Below are positions 61,484-64,000 of a DNA stretch of 64,000 nucleotides, piece after piece. Position 1 is the stretch's first letter, and the number at the start of each line of letters is the position of its first letter. Made by a program: the position numbers and the translations under genes. The notes under the pieces were generated by a model that saw only the letters and a list, made by a program, of their open reading frames with translations, made no database searches and was not told the origin of the DNA. The DNA comes from Acetobacteraceae bacterium (GTDB lineage: Bacteria > Pseudomonadota > Alphaproteobacteria > Acetobacterales > Acetobacteraceae): the NCBI GenBank assembly GCA_947474705.1, contig CANJJS010000011.1, forward strand, positions 21,199 to 85,198. Direction: 5' to 3'.

Positions 61484-62059
61484 ATGGTCAAACCCGCCGA
61501 AACCGCGCACGAACAAATCCACGAAGCCCATCACGGGCACGGCGATGGGGACCACTGGCCGCGCAACATGGCCGTGGTGGTGTCGTTTCTGGCCGCGGCT
61601 CTGGCGATCACCGAAATAGGGGTGAAATCCTCCCAGACCGCTTATCTCACCCATCATATCAGCGCCTCCGACACCTGGGCTTTTTATCAGGCGAAAAACC
61701 TCCGCGCTGTGCTGCGCAATTCCCAGGCGACAATGCTGGAAACACTTCCGAACGCCGAGAGTGCGGCGATTCAGGAAAAAATCAAGGCCGCCCGCGCCGA
61801 GGAAACCCGCATGCGGGACGAGCCCGGCAAAGACGGCATGAAGCAATTGTCGGAAAAAGCAAAGCACGAGGAGCACGAACGAGATCACGCGTTCCATCTG
61901 TACCACGGATATGAATACACCGCCGGCGCGATGGAGCTTTCCATCGTCCTCGCCTCGGTCTCCGTCGTTACGAAAATGAAGCCGCTGGGCATCGCCGCCG
62001 CTCTGATCGGACTGACCGCCTGCCTCTATGGATTGGCGGTCTGGCGGCAACTGATCTGA
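61484..62059 (+). CDS. DUF4337 membrane protein
   Basis: 191 aa. A His-rich N-terminal tail (HEAHHGHGDGDHWPRN, about 14-28) precedes a first membrane helix at 30-47, a long charged coiled-coil-like segment at 68-135, and two further helices near 148-186. This is the DUF4337 arrangement; function unknown. The His-rich tail could bind metal. Ends just before a 10-bp hairpin. Confidence 0.8.
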   Translation: MVKPAETAHEQIHEAHHGHGDGDHWPRNMAVVVSFLAAALAITEIGVKSSQTAYLTHHISASDTWAFYQAKNLRAVLRNSQATMLETLPNAESAAIQEKIKAARAEETRMRDEPGKDGMKQLSEKAKHEEHERDHAFHLYHGYEYTAGAMELSIVLASVSVVTKMKPLGIAAALIGLTACLYGLAVWRQLI

Positions 62060-62084
62060 TCCGTCTCGATTGGCCGAGGACAAA

Positions 62085-62109
62085 GCGGGCGCGGCCAGGC
62101 CGCGCCCGC
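62085..62109. terminator. 10-bp hairpin between convergent DUF4337 and cupin genes
   Basis: GCGGGCGCGG (62085-62094) and CCGCGCCCGC (62100-62109) pair perfectly around CCAGG, between the 3' ends of two convergent genes. No T-run. Likely bidirectional terminator. Confidence 0.6.
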
Positions 62110-62117
62110 CTCAGGCA

Positions 62118-62534
62118 TCAGGTCACCGGCGCGGGCGCCGCGTTATAATCCGTGTCCGAAACATGCTCGAACCACGCGGTGCCTTCGCCCTTGTCCGTCT
62201 GTTCGGACATCGCGAGATGCGAGAACAGCTTGTCCGGCGCGGAGCCGTGCCAGTGGCGGGTGTTCGGCGGAATGATCACCGTGTCGCCCGCGCGTATCTC
62301 CTGGACCTGCTGTCCCTCGAACTGAATCCGGCCCGCGCCCGACAGGCAATACAAAGTCTGTCCGACCGGATGCGAGTGCCACGCGGTGCGCCCGCCCGGC
62401 GTGAAAGACACAACGGACGCCCGCATCCGCGAGGGCGCCGAGCCTTGCACGATCTCGTCCGAGAACACGACGCCGGTGAAGTTGGCCGGCGGCTGCACGT
62501 TGGTCCGGCGATTGGAAGACCGAAGAACTGTCAT
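62118..62534 (-). CDS. Cupin domain protein
   Basis: 138 aa. Motif 1: TAWHSHPVGQTLYCLSGAGR (about 50-69; H53, H55, E-position replaced by Q59) and motif 2 IPPNTRHWHG (about 88-97). This is the small carboxymuconolactone-decarboxylase-associated or QdoI-like cupin type. Same direction as the acyl-CoA dehydrogenase gene, 27 nt after its stop, so possibly cotranscribed. ATG 62534 has AAGGAG upstream. Confidence 0.82.
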   Translation of the reverse strand: MTVLRSSNRRTNVQPPANFTGVVFSDEIVQGSAPSRMRASVVSFTPGGRTAWHSHPVGQTLYCLSGAGRIQFEGQQVQEIRAGDTVIIPPNTRHWHGSAPDKLFSHLAMSEQTDKGEGTAWFEHVSDTDYNAAPAPVT

Positions 62535-62561
62535 GGCTTTGTCTCCTTCCTTGGTTGAACG

Positions 62562-63728
62562 TCAATACGACTTCGGCTGGCCGAGCACACGCTCCGCCAG
62601 GTAACTCAGGATCAGCTCGCGGCTGACCGGGGCGATCCGCGGGATCAGGCTCTCGCGGAACAAACGCTCGACATGGAACTCTTGCGCGTAACCCATGCCG
62701 CCATGGGTCATCACCGCCTGCTCGGCGGCATGATACCCGGCCTCGCCCGCCAGGTATTTGGCCGCGTTGGCTTCCGCGCCGCATTCCTGGCCGGTGTCGT
62801 AGAGCCAGGCGGCTTTCATGGTCATCAGGTTGGCGGCCTCCAACTCGGCCCAGTTGCGGGCGAGGGGGTGTTGTATCCCCTGATTTTGGCCGATGGGGCG
62901 GCCAAACACGATGCGCTCCCGCGCGTAACGGGCGGCGCGGTCCAGCGCCGCGCGGCCAATGCCCACGGCTTCGGCGGCGACCAGAACACGTTCGGGGTTC
63001 AAACCGTGGATGATGGCGCGGAACCCTTCGCCTTCTTCGCCGATGCGGTCTTCTTCCGGGATTTCCATGTCCTCGAAAAAGACCATGTTGCTGTCCACCG
63101 CGTGGCGGCCCATTTTGTGGATCAGCCGCACCTCCGCCTTGGTTTTATCGAGGTCGGTGTAAAACAGCGTCAGGCCCTGGGTTTTCCGATTCACCTTGTC
63201 CAGCGGCGTCGTCCGCGCGAGGAGAAGAATCTTGTTGGCGACCTGCGCGGTGGAGGTCCAGATCTTGTTGCCGTTGACGATGTAACGATCGCCGCGTTTT
63301 TCGGCGCGCGTGGTCAGTTCGGTGGTGTTCAGACCGGCGTTCGGCTCCGTCACGCCGAAACAGGCCTTGTCCTTGCCCGCGATCAGCGGCGGCAGCATGC
63401 GCGCTTTCTGCGCCGCCGTGCCCCGCACGATGACGGGGTTCAGGCCGAAAATATTGATATGGATCGCGCTGGCGCCGCTCATCGCCGCGCCGGATTCCGC
63501 GATCGCCTGCATCATGACGGCGGCTTCGGTAATGCCCAGTCCGGCGCCGCCATATTCCTCTGGCATGGCGATGCCGAGCCAGTTCCCCTCCGCCATCGCG
63601 TCGAAGAAGGCATGCGGGAACACCGCGTCCCGATCCCGCTCCAGCCAATAGGTATCGTCGAACTTCGCGCAAATTCGCAGGATGTTGTTGCGAATTTGCT
63701 GCTGCGGTTCGGTGAGGGCGAAATCCAT
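62562..63728 (-). CDS. Acyl-CoA dehydrogenase
   Basis: 388-aa flavoenzyme that forms the 2,3-double bond of acyl-CoAs. MPEEYGGAGLG at 55-65, CFGVTEPNAGLNT near 122-134 (flavin signature), NGNKIWTSTAQVAN near 149-162, GRPIGQNQGIQHPLA near 276-290 and the C-terminal GGMGYAQEFHVERLFRES, where the catalytic Glu is expected in the MMGYxxE-type region, here Q-E. Consistent with fatty or branched acid oxidation in the surrounding catabolic set. Confidence 0.92.
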   Translation of the reverse strand: MDFALTEPQQQIRNNILRICAKFDDTYWLERDRDAVFPHAFFDAMAEGNWLGIAMPEEYGGAGLGITEAAVMMQAIAESGAAMSGASAIHINIFGLNPVIVRGTAAQKARMLPPLIAGKDKACFGVTEPNAGLNTTELTTRAEKRGDRYIVNGNKIWTSTAQVANKILLLARTTPLDKVNRKTQGLTLFYTDLDKTKAEVRLIHKMGRHAVDSNMVFFEDMEIPEEDRIGEEGEGFRAIIHGLNPERVLVAAEAVGIGRAALDRAARYARERIVFGRPIGQNQGIQHPLARNWAELEAANLMTMKAAWLYDTGQECGAEANAAKYLAGEAGYHAAEQAVMTHGGMGYAQEFHVERLFRESLIPRIAPVSRELILSYLAERVLGQPKSY

Positions 63729-63857
63729 GGGCTCGGTCTTTCCAGCGCGGTTCGGTGTGCGGGTGGGGTTATAGCAACCCAGGCGCCGGGGCGGAAATCC
63801 GGGCGTGACCCGGTGCGCGGCGTCGGATAGGCTCCGGACGCTGGAGGCGATGAACCA

Positions 63858-64000
63858 ATGCCCTCAAACACCACCCTCTACGACTCCGACTTTTTCGCCT
63901 GGGCCAACGAACAGGCGGCCCTGCTGCGCGCCGGACGCCTGACCGAGGCCGATATCGAGAATATCGCGGAAGAGATCGAAAGCATGGGACGGAGCGAAAA
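63858..64000 (+). CDS. DUF29 family protein, N-terminal part
   Basis: Partial, running off the window. The 47 visible residues, LYDSDFFAWANEQAALLRAG and TEADIENIAEEIESMGRSE, match the start of DUF29 proteins, common in cyanobacteria and Acetobacteraceae-like alphaproteobacteria, often in several copies. Function unknown. A GGAGG lies 12 nt before ATG 63858. Divergent from the acyl-CoA dehydrogenase gene. Confidence 0.85.
   Translation, partial: MPSNTTLYDSDFFAWANEQAALLRAGRLTEADIENIAEEIESMGRSE

Overview
The window is high-GC DNA with dense leftward and rightward operons, many 4-nt start/stop overlaps (ATGA or GTGA), GTG and TTG starts, cytochrome oxidase assembly genes, ATP-type PEP carboxykinase, a DUF29 gene and a GC-rich extragenic inverted repeat. 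Together these point to an alphaproteobacterium, most likely Rhodospirillales/Acetobacteraceae-like. That placement is an inference from gene content; no rRNA gene is present to confirm it. I saw no tRNA or rRNA gene, CRISPR array, transposase, integrase or reverse transcriptase. Layout, 1-26 kb: the 3' end of a probable amidohydrolase gene is followed by a complete dTDP-L-rhamnose operon (rfbB-rfbA-rfbC-rfbD, leftward), an M20 amidohydrolase with an NAD-binding protein, an orphan zinc-binding protein coupled to a YbaK/ProX editing domain protein, a five-gene leftward operon built on an HpaB-type flavin monooxygenase (with dienelactone hydrolase, LLM flavin enzyme, alpha/beta hydrolase and an unknown 115-aa protein), a periplasmic S10 peptidase, a phosphoesterase, an exported WD40-caspase protein with a lipoprotein partner, and a coxC-DUF983-SURF1-M32 peptidase operon next to pckA and a DUF2157 membrane protein. 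Layout, 26-34 kb: an accessory patch with repeats, a regulator-like gene overlapping a pentapeptide/FGE-fold gene, a HigBA toxin-antitoxin pair whose toxin appears to have lost its start codon, a G-run array, and then a self-sufficient CYP153-type P450 set (ferredoxin reductase, ferredoxin, P450). Layout, 34-47 kb: a coupled leftward operon of PhnW-like aminotransferase, fhs, class I aminotransferase and a zinc-ribbon protein. It is followed by a catabolic island rich in LLM flavin oxidoreductases, amidohydrolase-2 proteins, an M20 amidohydrolase, an Asp/Glu-racemase-fold protein, a fumarate-reductase-type flavoprotein, CaiB/BaiF CoA transferases and SDRs. Layout, 47-64 kb: the island continues with LLM, SDR, CoA transferase, NIPSNAP, a LigB-type dioxygenase, cupins and a second amidohydrolase paralogue. 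A TerC membrane protein with a long leader lies inside this part. Near the right end two nearby genes (a GT2 glycosyltransferase and a small secreted HExxH-like protein) are each interrupted by one in-frame TAG, flanking birA. The window ends with a third CoA transferase, DUF4337, a cupin, an acyl-CoA dehydrogenase and the start of a DUF29 gene. The dominant theme is peripheral degradation of aromatic, amide or carboxylic compounds: hydrolases and flavin or LigB oxygenases open substrates, CoA transferases activate acids, and SDR and acyl-CoA dehydrogenase enzymes continue beta-oxidation-like steps. The actual substrates cannot be read from the sequence. Best candidates for something undescribed are the regulator plus pentapeptide/FGE-fold pair at 27.2-29.5 kb, the exported WD40-caspase/lipoprotein pair at 14.5-18.5 kb, and the HpaB operon at 7.2-11.9 kb.
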